A stretch of 64,000 nt of DNA from Rhodocyclaceae bacterium (GTDB taxonomy: Bacteria; Pseudomonadota; Gammaproteobacteria; Burkholderiales; Rhodocyclaceae), in contig JAEUNL010000053.1 in assembly GCA_016791115.1 (NCBI GenBank), positions 62,001 through 126,000 of the forward strand, given 5' to 3'. A program made the translations under genes and the position numbers. The notes beneath the pieces were generated by a model. It saw nothing but the letters and a program-made list of their open reading frames with translations, did not search any database and was not told where the DNA came from. Shown here one piece after another: positions 26,584 through 36,809 of this stretch (the first letter of the stretch is position 1; every line of letters starts with the position of its first letter).

Positions 26584-29322
26584 TCACGCGAACCAGTCCC
26601 GCCGGCACAGGCCGCGCGCAGCGCAGCGTGCGCAGATCGATGCCGTGCCATGGGCCGTCAGTGGCGCGCCTGCGCGCATGGCGCCAAAGGTGTCGATCAG
26701 GCGCTGATACTGGTCGGCCGCCACGGACTGCGGATCGGGCAGCCGGTAGGCACGCACCGCTTCGTCGAGCGACAGGTAGGCGGCCTCCAGGACCGCATCG
26801 CCGGCAAGCATAGTGTAGACGGCGAGCTGCACGTCCTCGCCGGGCTGTTTCAGCCGGGCGGACAGCGCGGCCGGCGCCTGCGCCTTGTAGTCGATCAGCG
26901 CGAGGCCGCCGCCTGCGTTCCGGTCGATGCGATCGAGCATGCCTTCGAGGCGCAGCGGTGCGCCGTCGTGCAGTTCCAGATCGAGGTGGCGCCGCTCTTC
27001 CGCCTGCGCAAAGTGCCAGCCCTGTGCCTCGCGCTCGCGCTGCCAGTCGAGGTACTCCGACATCCGCTTTAGCCAGCGCTCGAGCCAGCCGAGTTCCAGT
27101 GCGTTGCGCTCGATCTCGGCGGCGAATTCGGCGCGGCTTTCACGCTCCAGTTCGGCCAGCGCGACATCCTGGGCAAGGTCGGCGACACGCGGGAATTGTC
27201 GATGAAACCGCTCGAGGATCGCGTGCACGCGCTCACCGTAGTCACGCTTCTCGATCGCTTCGCTGACCTCCTCCCGTTCGGCCAGCCCGAGGACATGGCG
27301 CGTGAAATATTGGTATGGGCAGGCGACCAGGCTCTGGTAGCCGCTGGCGGAGATACGCTGTGGTAGCGCCTCGGCGGGCACGCGCGGCGCCGGCCGGCGC
27401 TGTTCCGCGAGGCCGCCACACGGCACCGGATCGGCAGCCGCCAGGGGCGTGCCGATCAGATCGCTGCCGAACGCTACCGCATGCGCCAGCCCGAGCAATT
27501 CAACCTCGACGGCCGGCAGGCGGGTTTCGTCGCCATCGGTTGCCTGCCAGGCCAGGCTGACCCGATCGCATTGCGCAAGCAGCATCGAGAGATCGTCGCG
27601 CAACTGCGCCACCTGCGCCTCGCGCCCCGGCAGGCCCAACTCGCGCCGGACCGCATCGTGCGAGAGCATCGCCGCCGGCTCGCCGGGCGCAACGTGCTCG
27701 CGGTCCGCGCCGACGACGATCGCGGCATCGAACGGGCGCAGGCGCAGCGCCGCAAGGTGCGTCATCACCACGGTGCTGTCGATCGTCGTGTCGCGGAAGG
27801 TCGCGGCCTCGAGCTGGCGGTCGAGCCATTCGCGCCATTCCGCGAAGCCGAGCCGTGGTGCGCCCTCGCCAAGTTCGGCGCGCCGCTGTTCGAGCAACCG
27901 CAGCACATCAGCGCCCGCGGCATCGGCGCCCAGCGAGGTGGTTGCGCCGAGTGCATCGAGCGCTGCCATCAGGCGCGCGATCCACTGCGCCGGCGTCGCC
28001 GCGCCCTGCGCGAATGCGTCGCGCGCCGCACGAAGCGCGCGCATCAGCACCATGGCCGCAAAATTGGGCGGCGCGGCTTGATCGAGTTCGCCTACCGCCG
28101 TCGCCAGCACTTCGAGGCCATTCGCGATGTTCCTGCGCGCGATGCACTGCTCGACGGTATCGATTGCCGCCGCGCGCGAGGCGTCGTCGAGCCCGGCGTC
28201 GACGAACGGCGACTTGATCAGATCGAGCACGGCGCGGTGGTAGCCGTCCCCGGCAACGACCTCCTGCCAGGCATCGATCAGCGCGGCAGCGCGTGTGGTC
28301 GACAGCTTCCAGCCGGTTTCATCGGCAACCAGGATGTCGTCACGCTCGAGCAAGGCCCGCGTGCGCCGCGCCGCGACGCGGTCTGCGGCAACCAGCGCGA
28401 TATGCGTGCGCCCCTCTGCAAGCCATTGGCGCACCTGCAGCGCGGCGTGGCGTGCCAGCGCTTCGAGCGAACCGGTGGGAATGAGCGTGACATGCGAGTC
28501 GAGCGGCATGGCAGCGGTCGCCCGCAATGCGGCAGCACGGTCGCGCAGTGGGCGATCGTCCGCTTGCGGCGGCCAGGCAACGGCAAGCAGCGGCAGCGGC
28601 GACGCGGCAGCCTGCGCCGCGAGGCGCCGATCCGGCACGAAGAGTTCTGCCGGCGCCCGCATGGCCCAGGTTTCGAGCAGCGCGAGCAGGTCGCGCGAGG
28701 CTTCGCCCTCCCAGATGGCGAACAGCGGCGTGGCGGCGGCTTGCGCGATCTGCCGCTGCACCTCGCGGCGGGCGTCGTTCAGGGATGGCAAGCCCTGTGC
28801 ATCCGCCTGCCACAGCGCATGCACGAATCGCGCTTCGAACGACAGCGGTTCGCTGGACGCAGTCGCGTATCCCCGCCGCAGCGTGGATTCCAAGGCGGCC
28901 CCTTCGCCAGGCAATTCGGTACGCACCTCCTGGAGTTCGTCGAACAGAGCGACGAGGGAATCGGCGATCTGCCAGCGGCTGTTGCCGTCGAGCATGCGCC
29001 AGTCTCGCAGCGCCGCGAACAGGCGCATCTGGCGACGCGCCGGAGAATCGAATGACGCCGCATCCAGCAGCGGATCGGCCCAGCCGGACAGGGTGACGAT
29101 GCGCGGAAGCAGCAAAGGCCGGCCGGCAGCGTTCGCGAGCGCACCGCGTAGCCCGGGGGCAAGCATCAGGTTGGGAACGACGATGACGATGCCCGAGAGG
29201 TCGGGCATGCGTGGTGCGCACGCGACCAGAATGCGCGCCGCGCAGCGGTACAGGAAGTCCGCACCGGGTGCGAGCCGGTGCATGGTCAGGTCGGAAGACG
29301 GGCCGCGATCGGGCGCGGTCAT
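26584..29322 (-). CDS. PD-(D/E)XK nuclease, AddB-like (TIGR03623-type probable DNA repair protein)
   Basis: A 912-residue protein lacking Walker A but with AddB-like organisation. The C-terminal nuclease domain shows GMLDRIDRN and ALIDYKAQAP, the PD-(D/E)XK core. One cysteine in SLVACPYQYF plus three in ICARCAARGLCRRDWF form the arrangement that holds an iron-sulfur cluster in AddB-family nucleases. It is translationally coupled to the AddA-like helicase and lies 19 bases after the ferredoxin gene. Confidence 0.85.
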   Translation of the reverse strand: MTAPDRGPSSDLTMHRLAPGADFLYRCAARILVACAPRMPDLSGIVIVVPNLMLAPGLRGALANAAGRPLLLPRIVTLSGWADPLLDAASFDSPARRQMRLFAALRDWRMLDGNSRWQIADSLVALFDELQEVRTELPGEGAALESTLRRGYATASSEPLSFEARFVHALWQADAQGLPSLNDARREVQRQIAQAAATPLFAIWEGEASRDLLALLETWAMRAPAELFVPDRRLAAQAAASPLPLLAVAWPPQADDRPLRDRAAALRATAAMPLDSHVTLIPTGSLEALARHAALQVRQWLAEGRTHIALVAADRVAARRTRALLERDDILVADETGWKLSTTRAAALIDAWQEVVAGDGYHRAVLDLIKSPFVDAGLDDASRAAAIDTVEQCIARRNIANGLEVLATAVGELDQAAPPNFAAMVLMRALRAARDAFAQGAATPAQWIARLMAALDALGATTSLGADAAGADVLRLLEQRRAELGEGAPRLGFAEWREWLDRQLEAATFRDTTIDSTVVMTHLAALRLRPFDAAIVVGADREHVAPGEPAAMLSHDAVRRELGLPGREAQVAQLRDDLSMLLAQCDRVSLAWQATDGDETRLPAVEVELLGLAHAVAFGSDLIGTPLAAADPVPCGGLAEQRRPAPRVPAEALPQRISASGYQSLVACPYQYFTRHVLGLAEREEVSEAIEKRDYGERVHAILERFHRQFPRVADLAQDVALAELERESRAEFAAEIERNALELGWLERWLKRMSEYLDWQREREAQGWHFAQAEERRHLDLELHDGAPLRLEGMLDRIDRNAGGGLALIDYKAQAPAALSARLKQPGEDVQLAVYTMLAGDAVLEAAYLSLDEAVRAYRLPDPQSVAADQYQRLIDTFGAMRAGAPLTAHGTASICARCAARGLCRRDWFA

Positions 29323-29341
29323 GTCGCGCGCGCGGCGCGGA

Positions 29342-29665
29342 TCAGCGCTCGAGCTTGTCGAGCTTCTCGGTCACCTTGGCCCAGTCTTCTGCGTCCGGCA
29401 GGGCATCCTTGCGCTCGATGATGGGTTGCCACAGCTTTGCCAGTTCGGCATTCAGCGCGGTGAAATGTTGCTGGTCGGCGGGCACGTCATCTTCGGCAAA
29501 GATCGCTTCCACCGGGCACTCGGCAACACACAGCGTGCAATCGATGCACTCGTCCGGATCGATGACGAGGAAGTTCGGCCCTTCGCGGAAGCAATCGACC
29601 GGGCATACATCGACGCAGTCGGTGTATTTGCACTTGATGCACGGTTCGGTGACGACGTAAGTCAT
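29342..29665 (-). CDS. fdxA: 7Fe-8S ferredoxin (FdxA)
   Basis: A 107-residue ferredoxin starting [21 protein letters not shown]. The first cysteine set CxxCxxxxCxxxCPVDC fits a [3Fe-4S] plus partial [4Fe-4S] arrangement, and the second, [12 protein letters not shown], completes the [4Fe-4S] cluster. Length and the C-terminal extension ([18 protein letters not shown]) match Azotobacter-type FdxA. It is a low-potential electron carrier with no assigned partner here. A minus-strand TATAGT at 29746-29751 is a candidate -10. Confidence 0.93.
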   Translation of the reverse strand: MTYVVTEPCIKCKYTDCVDVCPVDCFREGPNFLVIDPDECIDCTLCVAECPVEAIFAEDDVPADQQHFTALNAELAKLWQPIIERKDALPDAEDWAKVTEKLDKLER

Positions 29666-30039
29666 GGGGAAAATCTCCGTTGCGCTGGTAGGGTCTTGTA
29701 ATCGCGGAAGATTCGCGCGACCCGGTTTGCAAAATCAGGGTTGGAACTATAGCGCATTTGCGCCCGGCAGGCCCAGCGCGGCGGGCCTTGGCGGCCGGTC
29801 CGTCGTCGCCGGCCGAACTTGTTGGCGCATCTTCCCACGCCGAAGGTTTTTCGTTACGATGCACCCATCGGGAGGTCCAGTGCTTCCCATTTTTTTGGAA
29901 ACGCGTCGGCATTCGAAACGCGCGTCAGTCCGGATCGAATCTTCCCCGTACTTCAGCCCCGAAGCCTGGATCTGCGCGAAACGTGCGTCCGCCGTTTCAT
30001 CCTTTCCGACCATTCTCGCAACCACCTCTGTGAGGAGCC
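29666..30039. other. Divergent intergenic region between fdxA and trxA
   Basis: This 374-base stretch separates two divergent genes and must hold both promoters. On the minus strand TATAGT at 29746-29751 could be the fdxA -10, about 80 bases from its start, without a convincing -35. On the plus strand TACGAT near 29855 is a weak trxA candidate. A short T-run lies at about 29889-29896. I see no conserved ORF or RNA gene. Confidence 0.45.
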
Positions 30040-30366
30040 ATGAGCGAACACATCCACCACGTCACTGACGCCAATTTCGAAGGCGAAGTGCTGCAGTCCC
30101 CGGCGCCCGTTCTCGTCGACTACTGGGCCGAATGGTGCGGCCCCTGCAAGATGATTGCGCCGATCCTCGACGAGGTTGCAAAGGATTACGGTGGCAAACT
30201 GAAAGTCGCAAAGCTCAACATCGACGACAATCAGGCGACCCCGGCGAAGTACGGCATTCGCGGCATTCCGACGCTGATGTTGTTCAAAGGCGGCAACATC
30301 GTGGCGACCAAGGTCGGCGCCCTGTCGAAGTCGCAACTTGCGGCGTTTATTGACAGCAACCTCTGA
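30040..30366 (+). CDS. trxA: Thioredoxin
   Basis: A 108-residue cytoplasmic disulfide reductase. The active site is WCGPCK within [18 protein letters not shown], and the cis-proline loop is [15 protein letters not shown] good AGGAG ribosome site precedes the ATG. It is followed 154 bases later by rho, an arrangement conserved in many Beta- and Gammaproteobacteria. Confidence 0.97.
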   Translation: MSEHIHHVTDANFEGEVLQSPAPVLVDYWAEWCGPCKMIAPILDEVAKDYGGKLKVAKLNIDDNQATPAKYGIRGIPTLMLFKGGNIVATKVGALSKSQLAAFIDSNL

Positions 30367-30520
30367 ACTGGCTAGATTCCAGCAAATTCAATCCGCGGCG
30401 TCGTTCCTGATCGACTGCAATCGCATCTCCGGATGCCGCGGAAATTAGCCGGCCGACAGTCGCCGGTTCGTTTCCTCTCTTCTCCCTCACTCGCGTTTCT
30501 CTCCATCCCGCAAGGTCGCC

Positions 30521-31780
<1,260 letters not shown>

Positions 31781-31799
31781 CCTTTGACCTGCGAACACA

Positions 31800-31830
31800 G
31801 GGCGCCGGCTTGCCGGCGCCCTTTTGTTTT
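31800..31830 (+). terminator. Rho-independent terminator of rho
   Basis: A perfect nine-base GC stem (GGGCGCCGG / CCGGCGCCC, 31800-31808 and 31813-31821) with a CTTG loop, followed directly by TTTTGTTTT. A textbook intrinsic terminator. Confidence 0.92.
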
Positions 31831-31858
31831 GTGGCGCCCTTGATTTAGAGTAGGCGGC

Positions 31859-33022
31859 ATGACGCCCGACACTCCGCGCACTGCGCTCGTGCTCACCGGC
31901 GGCGGCGCGCGTGCTGCTTACCAGGTCGGCGTGCTCAAGGCAATCGCCCAGATTGCGGCCGACCCGCACCGCAATCCGTTCCAGATCCTGTGCGGCACCT
32001 CGGCAGGCGCTATCAACGCGGCCGTCATCGCCTGCGGCGCGGACGACTTTCATTCGGCCGTACACAACGCGATCGACGTCTGGAGCAACATGCGTGCGGG
32101 TGACGTGTATCGCGCCGACCCGTTCGGCGTGGGCGCATCGGGCGCGCGCTGGCTGTCGACCCTGGCCTTCGGCTGGTTCCTGCGCGAGAACCCGCGCTCG
32201 CTGCTCGACAGCACACCGCTGCGCGGCCTGCTGGAACGTCATGCCGATCTTGGCGGCCTCACCCGCGCGCTGGCCAGTGGCAGTCTTCATGCCTGCAGCA
32301 TCACCTGCTCCGGCTATTCGTCCGGGCAGAGCGTCACCTTCTTCCAGGCACCGGATACGCAGCCCGGCTGGGAGCGCGAACAGCGCATCGGCACCAACGT
32401 CCGCTTGACGATCGATCACCTGCTCGCGTCAAGCGCGATTCCCTTCATCTTCCCGGCAGTGCGCCTGCGCCGCGAATGGTTCGGCGACGGATCGATGCGC
32501 CAGCTCGCGCCGATCTCGCCGGCGATCCACCTCGGCGCGCAACGCATCCTCATCGTCGCGCCCGGGCGCATGCACGAGCCGCGACCCAACGTACGACAGG
32601 ACAGCTATCCGACGCTGGCGCAGATCGCCGGCCATGCGCTGTCGTCGATCTTTCTCGACAGCCTGGCGGTCGACATCGAGCGGCTGACGCGCATCAACGC
32701 CACGCTCGATGCCGTCGGTGCCAGCGTGCGCCAGGAAGCGGGCCTGCACTTGCGGCCGGTGCGCACGCTGGTGATCGCGCCATCGCAACGGCTGGATTTT
32801 CTCGCTGCACGCCACGCGAAGGCGCTGCCTTGGCCGGTTCGCGCACTGCTGCGTGGCGTCGGCGCAATGAACCGCAAGGGCGGCGCGCTCACAAGCTACC
32901 TGCTGTTCGAAGCGCCCTACACCCGTGCTTTGATCGATCTCGGCCATGCGGACACCATGGCGCGCGCCGACGAAGTCCGCCGCTTCCTGTCGGACGATCC
33001 GATAATCCCCGATCAAGGCTGA
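31859..33022 (+). CDS. Patatin-like phospholipase family protein
   Basis: A 387-residue predicted lipid acyl hydrolase. The oxyanion motif is TGGGARAAYQVGVL, the nucleophile elbow is GTSAG with Ser48, and the catalytic Asp210 is in FGDGSMRQ, giving an intact Ser-Asp dyad. I see no signal peptide or membrane segment. The start is close to a possible -10 (TAGAGT, 31846-31851), so the mRNA may have almost no leader. It is followed by the amidoligase-type cluster after 172 bases. Confidence 0.9.
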   Translation: MTPDTPRTALVLTGGGARAAYQVGVLKAIAQIAADPHRNPFQILCGTSAGAINAAVIACGADDFHSAVHNAIDVWSNMRAGDVYRADPFGVGASGARWLSTLAFGWFLRENPRSLLDSTPLRGLLERHADLGGLTRALASGSLHACSITCSGYSSGQSVTFFQAPDTQPGWEREQRIGTNVRLTIDHLLASSAIPFIFPAVRLRREWFGDGSMRQLAPISPAIHLGAQRILIVAPGRMHEPRPNVRQDSYPTLAQIAGHALSSIFLDSLAVDIERLTRINATLDAVGASVRQEAGLHLRPVRTLVIAPSQRLDFLAARHAKALPWPVRALLRGVGAMNRKGGALTSYLLFEAPYTRALIDLGHADTMARADEVRRFLSDDPIIPDQG

Positions 33023-33194
33023 GCGCCGGCGGACCACAGCGAGCGCGCCAGCCCGGTGCCAGCCACGGCCTCGCGGCGCACCGTTGTGGTGCCGGCGCAA
33101 CGGCCGCCGCAAGGTGAAATGACGGGTACCCCGGGCACGCCGATGCGCGCACGCTCCTTGCATCTGCGATGCACAGTCAAAAAGGGAGTTGGCC

Positions 33195-36100
33195 GTGTCC
33201 ATACACGTCGCGCTAAATCACGTTACCCATTACCGCTATGACAGGCCCATTTCGCTGTCGCCGCAGGTCATCCGCCTGCGCCCGGCGCCGCACACGCGCA
33301 CGCCCATCCTGTCGTATTCGCTCAAGGTCACACCCTCCGAACACTTCATCAACTGGCAGCAGGATCCGCAGTCGAACTACCTCGCACGGCTGGTGTTCCC
33401 CGAAAAGGCGCACGAATTGCGCATCGAGGTGGACCTGACCGCCGAGATGTCGGTGATCAATCCGTTCGATTTCTTTCTCGAGCCCTATGCCGAGAAATTC
33501 CCGTTTGCCTACGAGTCCTGGCAATTGCACGAGCTCACGCCCTACATGGTGAGATTGCCCGCCACGCCGCGCTTTGCGCGCTACGTGGAAGCGATCTCGC
33601 GCGCGTCGACGCCGAGCGTCGATTTCCTGGTGGGACTCAACCACCGCCTCCAGCACGACATCCGGTACCTGATCCGGCTCGAGCCCGGCGTTCAGACGCC
33701 AGAGGAAACGCTCGAAAAAGGCAGCGGCTCGTGCCGCGATTCGGGCTGGCTGCTGGTGCAGATCCTGCGCCACCTCGGCCTGGCTGCGCGCTTCGTGTCC
33801 GGCTACCTGATCCAGTTGAAACCGGACGTCAAATCGCTAGACGGCCCTTCCGGCACCGAGGTGGACTTCACCGACCTGCACGCCTGGTGCGAGGTCTACC
33901 TGCCTGGCGCAGGCTGGATCGGCCTCGATCCGACCTCCGGCTTGTTCGCCGGCGAAGGGCACATTCCGCTTGCCTGCACGCCCGAGCCCGGCAGCGCGGC
34001 GCCGCTCACCGGCTTCACCGATAAGTGCGAATGCGAATTCGACCACGTGATGAAGATCGAGCGCGTGTGGGAAGCGCCGCGTGTCACCAAGCCGTATACC
34101 GATGCTCAATGGAACGAGATCGAGGCGCTCGGCCACCAGATCGACGTCGACTTGCAAGGCCATGACGTGCGGCTGACGATGGGCGGCGAACCGACATTCG
34201 TCTCAGTGGATGACCGGGATGGGGCCGAATGGAACACCGAGGCGATGGGCCCGACGAAGCGCCTGCTCGGCGCCGACCTGCTCGCCCGCCTCAAGGCGCG
34301 CTACGCGCCGCGTGGCCTCCTCCACTACGGCCAGGGCAAGTGGTATCCGGGCGAGCAACTTCCGCGCTGGTCGCTGACCTGCTTCTGGCGCAAGGACGGC
34401 GAACCGGTCTGGCAGGATCCGGCGCTGTTCGCCGATGAGCATGTCGACTACCACGCGACCTCCGAGGATGCCGGCCACTTCCTGCGCACGCTGGCCGACA
34501 AGCTCGACCTCGACGCGCAGTACGTGCAGGACGCCTACGAGGACGTCTGGTACTACCTGTGGCGCGAGCGGCGGCTCCCGGTCAACGTCGATCCGTTCGA
34601 CGCCCGGCTCGACGATCCGCTCGAACGCGCGCGTATCGCCAAAGTGTTCGGCCAGGGACTCGACCACTGCGTCGGCTGGGTCCTGCCACTGGCGCGCAGC
34701 AACGGCGTCGGCCCCAAATGGCAGACCGGGCCGTGGTTCCTGCGCAGCGAGCGCATGTACCTGATCCCCGGCGACTCCCCGCTCGGCTACCGGCTGCCGC
34801 TCGATTCGCAGCCATGGGCAGCCAAGGGCGACTACCCTTGGGTGCACGAACCGGACACCATGCAGGCTTTCCCGCCGTTGCCGCTCTACGCCTCGATCCG
34901 GCAGATGTTCCAGTCGCCGCTCGATGTACAACGCAAGGCGACGCCCGTCACCGCAACCGAACGTCGCGATGGCACGGCGGCGTTGAACAAAAGGCCGGCG
35001 CGCATCTTGCGCGCGCCGCGCTACCCGGAATCGGCGGCGTGGATCACGCGCACCGCGATCTGCGCCGAGCCGCGCAACGGCGTGCTGTACCTGTTCATGC
35101 CGCCGCTGGCGGCGCTCGAGGATTACCTTGAACTCGTTGCGGCGATCGAAGACACCGCGGCCCAGCTCGGGCAACCGGTGCTGCTCGAAGGCTACGAGCC
35201 GCCGCGCGACCCGCGCCTCGACCACCTGCGCATCACGCCCGACCCCGGCGTGCTGGAAGTCAACATCCAGCCGGCAAAGGACTGGAACGAGCTGGTACAC
35301 AACACCACTTTCCTTTACGAAGCTGCGCACCAGTCGCGCCTGACCACCGAGAAGTTCATGCTCGACGGTCGCCACAGCGGGACCGGCGGCGGCAACCACA
35401 TGGTGATCGGCGGACCGACTCCGCTCGACTCGCCGTTCCTGCGCCGGCCCGACCTGCTGAAGAGCCTGATCGCCTACTGGCACAACCACCCGTCATTGTC
35501 GTACCTGTTCTCGGGCATGTTCATCGGCCCCACCTCGCAGGCGCCGCGAATCGACGAGGCGCGCAACGATTCCGTCTACGAGATGGAAATCGCGATGCGC
35601 GAAATCGATCGCCTGTGCGCGCAGGGGCAGCACGGTTGCCCGCCGTGGCTGGTCGATCGCACACTGCGCAATCTGCTCATCGATGCCACCGGCAACACGC
35701 ACCGCGCCGAGTTCTGCATCGACAAGATGTACTCGCCCGACGGCCCGGCCGGGCGCATGGGGCTGCTCGAACTGCGCGCCTTCGAGATGCCGCCGCACGC
35801 GCGCATGAGCCTGACGCAACAACTGCTGCTGCGCTCGCTGGTCGCGCGCTTCTGGCAGCACCCGTACGACCCGCCCAAGCTGCGCCGCTGGGGCACCGAA
35901 CTGCATGACCGCTTCATGCTGCCCTACTGGGTGCAGCAGGACTTCAACGACGTCATCGAGGAAATCGCCGATTTCGGCTACCCGCTGAAGTCGGAATGGT
36001 TCGCGCCGCACTTCGAGTTCCGCTTCCCGCGTTACGGCGAATTCGCCGCCGAAGGCGTCCATGTGGAACTGCGCGCCGCGCTTGAACCCTGGCATGTGAT

Positions 36101-36563
36101 GGGCGAAGAAGGCGTGGTCGGCGGCAACGTGCGCTATGTCGATTCTTCGGTCGAAAGGCTGCAGGTGAAAGTGAGCGGCCTCAACGACGATCGCCATGTG
36201 CTGACCTGCAACGGCCGCGCGATTCCGCTGGCGCCGACGGGCAACGTCGGCGAAGCGGTGGCCGGCGTGCGCTATCGCGCATGGGCGCCGCCGTCGGCGC
36301 TGCATCCGTCGATCGGCGTGCACGCGCCGCTGGTGTTCGATCTCGTCGACGGCTGGATGAACCGCAGCGCCGGCGGCTGCCAGTATCACGTCAGTCATCC
36401 GGGTGGGCGCGCGCACGAGACCTTTCCGATCAACGCCTACGAGGCCGAGGGCCGGCGGCAGGCGCGCTTCTTCAGCATCGGCCACACGCCCGGCCCCATT
36501 GAGCCGCAGGCGGTCGAGCGCAATCCGAACTTCCCGTTCACCCTCGACCTGCGCCGGGGATAG
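33195..36563 (+). CDS. Transglutaminase domain + DUF2126 (predicted GS-like amidoligase) protein
   Basis: A 1122-residue two-part protein. Residues 1 to about 300 form a transglutaminase N-terminal beta region plus a transglutaminase-like cysteine domain with an intact triad: Cys180 (GSGSCRDSG), His229 (DLHAWCE) and Asp245 (GLDPTSG). The rest is DUF2126, annotated in Pfam as a putative amidoligase and proposed to be a circularly permuted glutamine-synthetase-like ligase. GTG at 33195 (MSIHVALNHVTHYRYD) with GGGAG six bases upstream is preferred to TTG at 33189. It heads locus A of the predicted peptide-ligation system. Confidence 0.88.
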   Translation: MSIHVALNHVTHYRYDRPISLSPQVIRLRPAPHTRTPILSYSLKVTPSEHFINWQQDPQSNYLARLVFPEKAHELRIEVDLTAEMSVINPFDFFLEPYAEKFPFAYESWQLHELTPYMVRLPATPRFARYVEAISRASTPSVDFLVGLNHRLQHDIRYLIRLEPGVQTPEETLEKGSGSCRDSGWLLVQILRHLGLAARFVSGYLIQLKPDVKSLDGPSGTEVDFTDLHAWCEVYLPGAGWIGLDPTSGLFAGEGHIPLACTPEPGSAAPLTGFTDKCECEFDHVMKIERVWEAPRVTKPYTDAQWNEIEALGHQIDVDLQGHDVRLTMGGEPTFVSVDDRDGAEWNTEAMGPTKRLLGADLLARLKARYAPRGLLHYGQGKWYPGEQLPRWSLTCFWRKDGEPVWQDPALFADEHVDYHATSEDAGHFLRTLADKLDLDAQYVQDAYEDVWYYLWRERRLPVNVDPFDARLDDPLERARIAKVFGQGLDHCVGWVLPLARSNGVGPKWQTGPWFLRSERMYLIPGDSPLGYRLPLDSQPWAAKGDYPWVHEPDTMQAFPPLPLYASIRQMFQSPLDVQRKATPVTATERRDGTAALNKRPARILRAPRYPESAAWITRTAICAEPRNGVLYLFMPPLAALEDYLELVAAIEDTAAQLGQPVLLEGYEPPRDPRLDHLRITPDPGVLEVNIQPAKDWNELVHNTTFLYEAAHQSRLTTEKFMLDGRHSGTGGGNHMVIGGPTPLDSPFLRRPDLLKSLIAYWHNHPSLSYLFSGMFIGPTSQAPRIDEARNDSVYEMEIAMREIDRLCAQGQHGCPPWLVDRTLRNLLIDATGNTHRAEFCIDKMYSPDGPAGRMGLLELRAFEMPPHARMSLTQQLLLRSLVARFWQHPYDPPKLRRWGTELHDRFMLPYWVQQDFNDVIEEIADFGYPLKSEWFAPHFEFRFPRYGEFAAEGVHVELRAALEPWHVMGEEGVVGGNVRYVDSSVERLQVKVSGLNDDRHVLTCNGRAIPLAPTGNVGEAVAGVRYRAWAPPSALHPSIGVHAPLVFDLVDGWMNRSAGGCQYHVSHPGGRAHETFPINAYEAEGRRQARFFSIGHTPGPIEPQAVERNPNFPFTLDLRRG

Positions 36564-36809
36564 CAACGGCCCTCGCTATCGACCCCCCTTGCCGGCAGGC
36601 TGTAATGCTCATGGATAGGGGCTCTCGTGGCAGGCATGCCTGCAGCCCTTCATCCATGCTGCCTGCGGGGCTGCCTGCCCGCAGACCCATTCCCGACGCG
36701 CCTTCCAGGCCGGGCGGTTTCGCCGGCAAAGGATCCCGCGCCGTGAATCGCGAGCCGCCGTGCTACGCTCCGCGACAGTCCGACACCGCACCCCGCCGCT
36801 CCTGACACC
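36564..36809. other. Intergenic region with short palindromes
   Basis: A 246-base gap inside the transglutaminase/ATP-grasp cluster. It holds a 14-base perfect palindrome GCAGGCATGCCTGC (36630-36643) and a seven-base hairpin CTGCGGG / CCCGCAG (36663-36684), with CTGCCTGC repeated between them. No gene is evident. These may be regulatory or attenuator-like structures; nothing identifies a binding protein. Confidence 0.35.

Noticed and set aside
23130..26813. 1227-codon plus-strand open frame opposite the AddA-like gene
   Set aside because: Entirely antisense to a gene with all helicase and nuclease motifs; no domain recognised in it.
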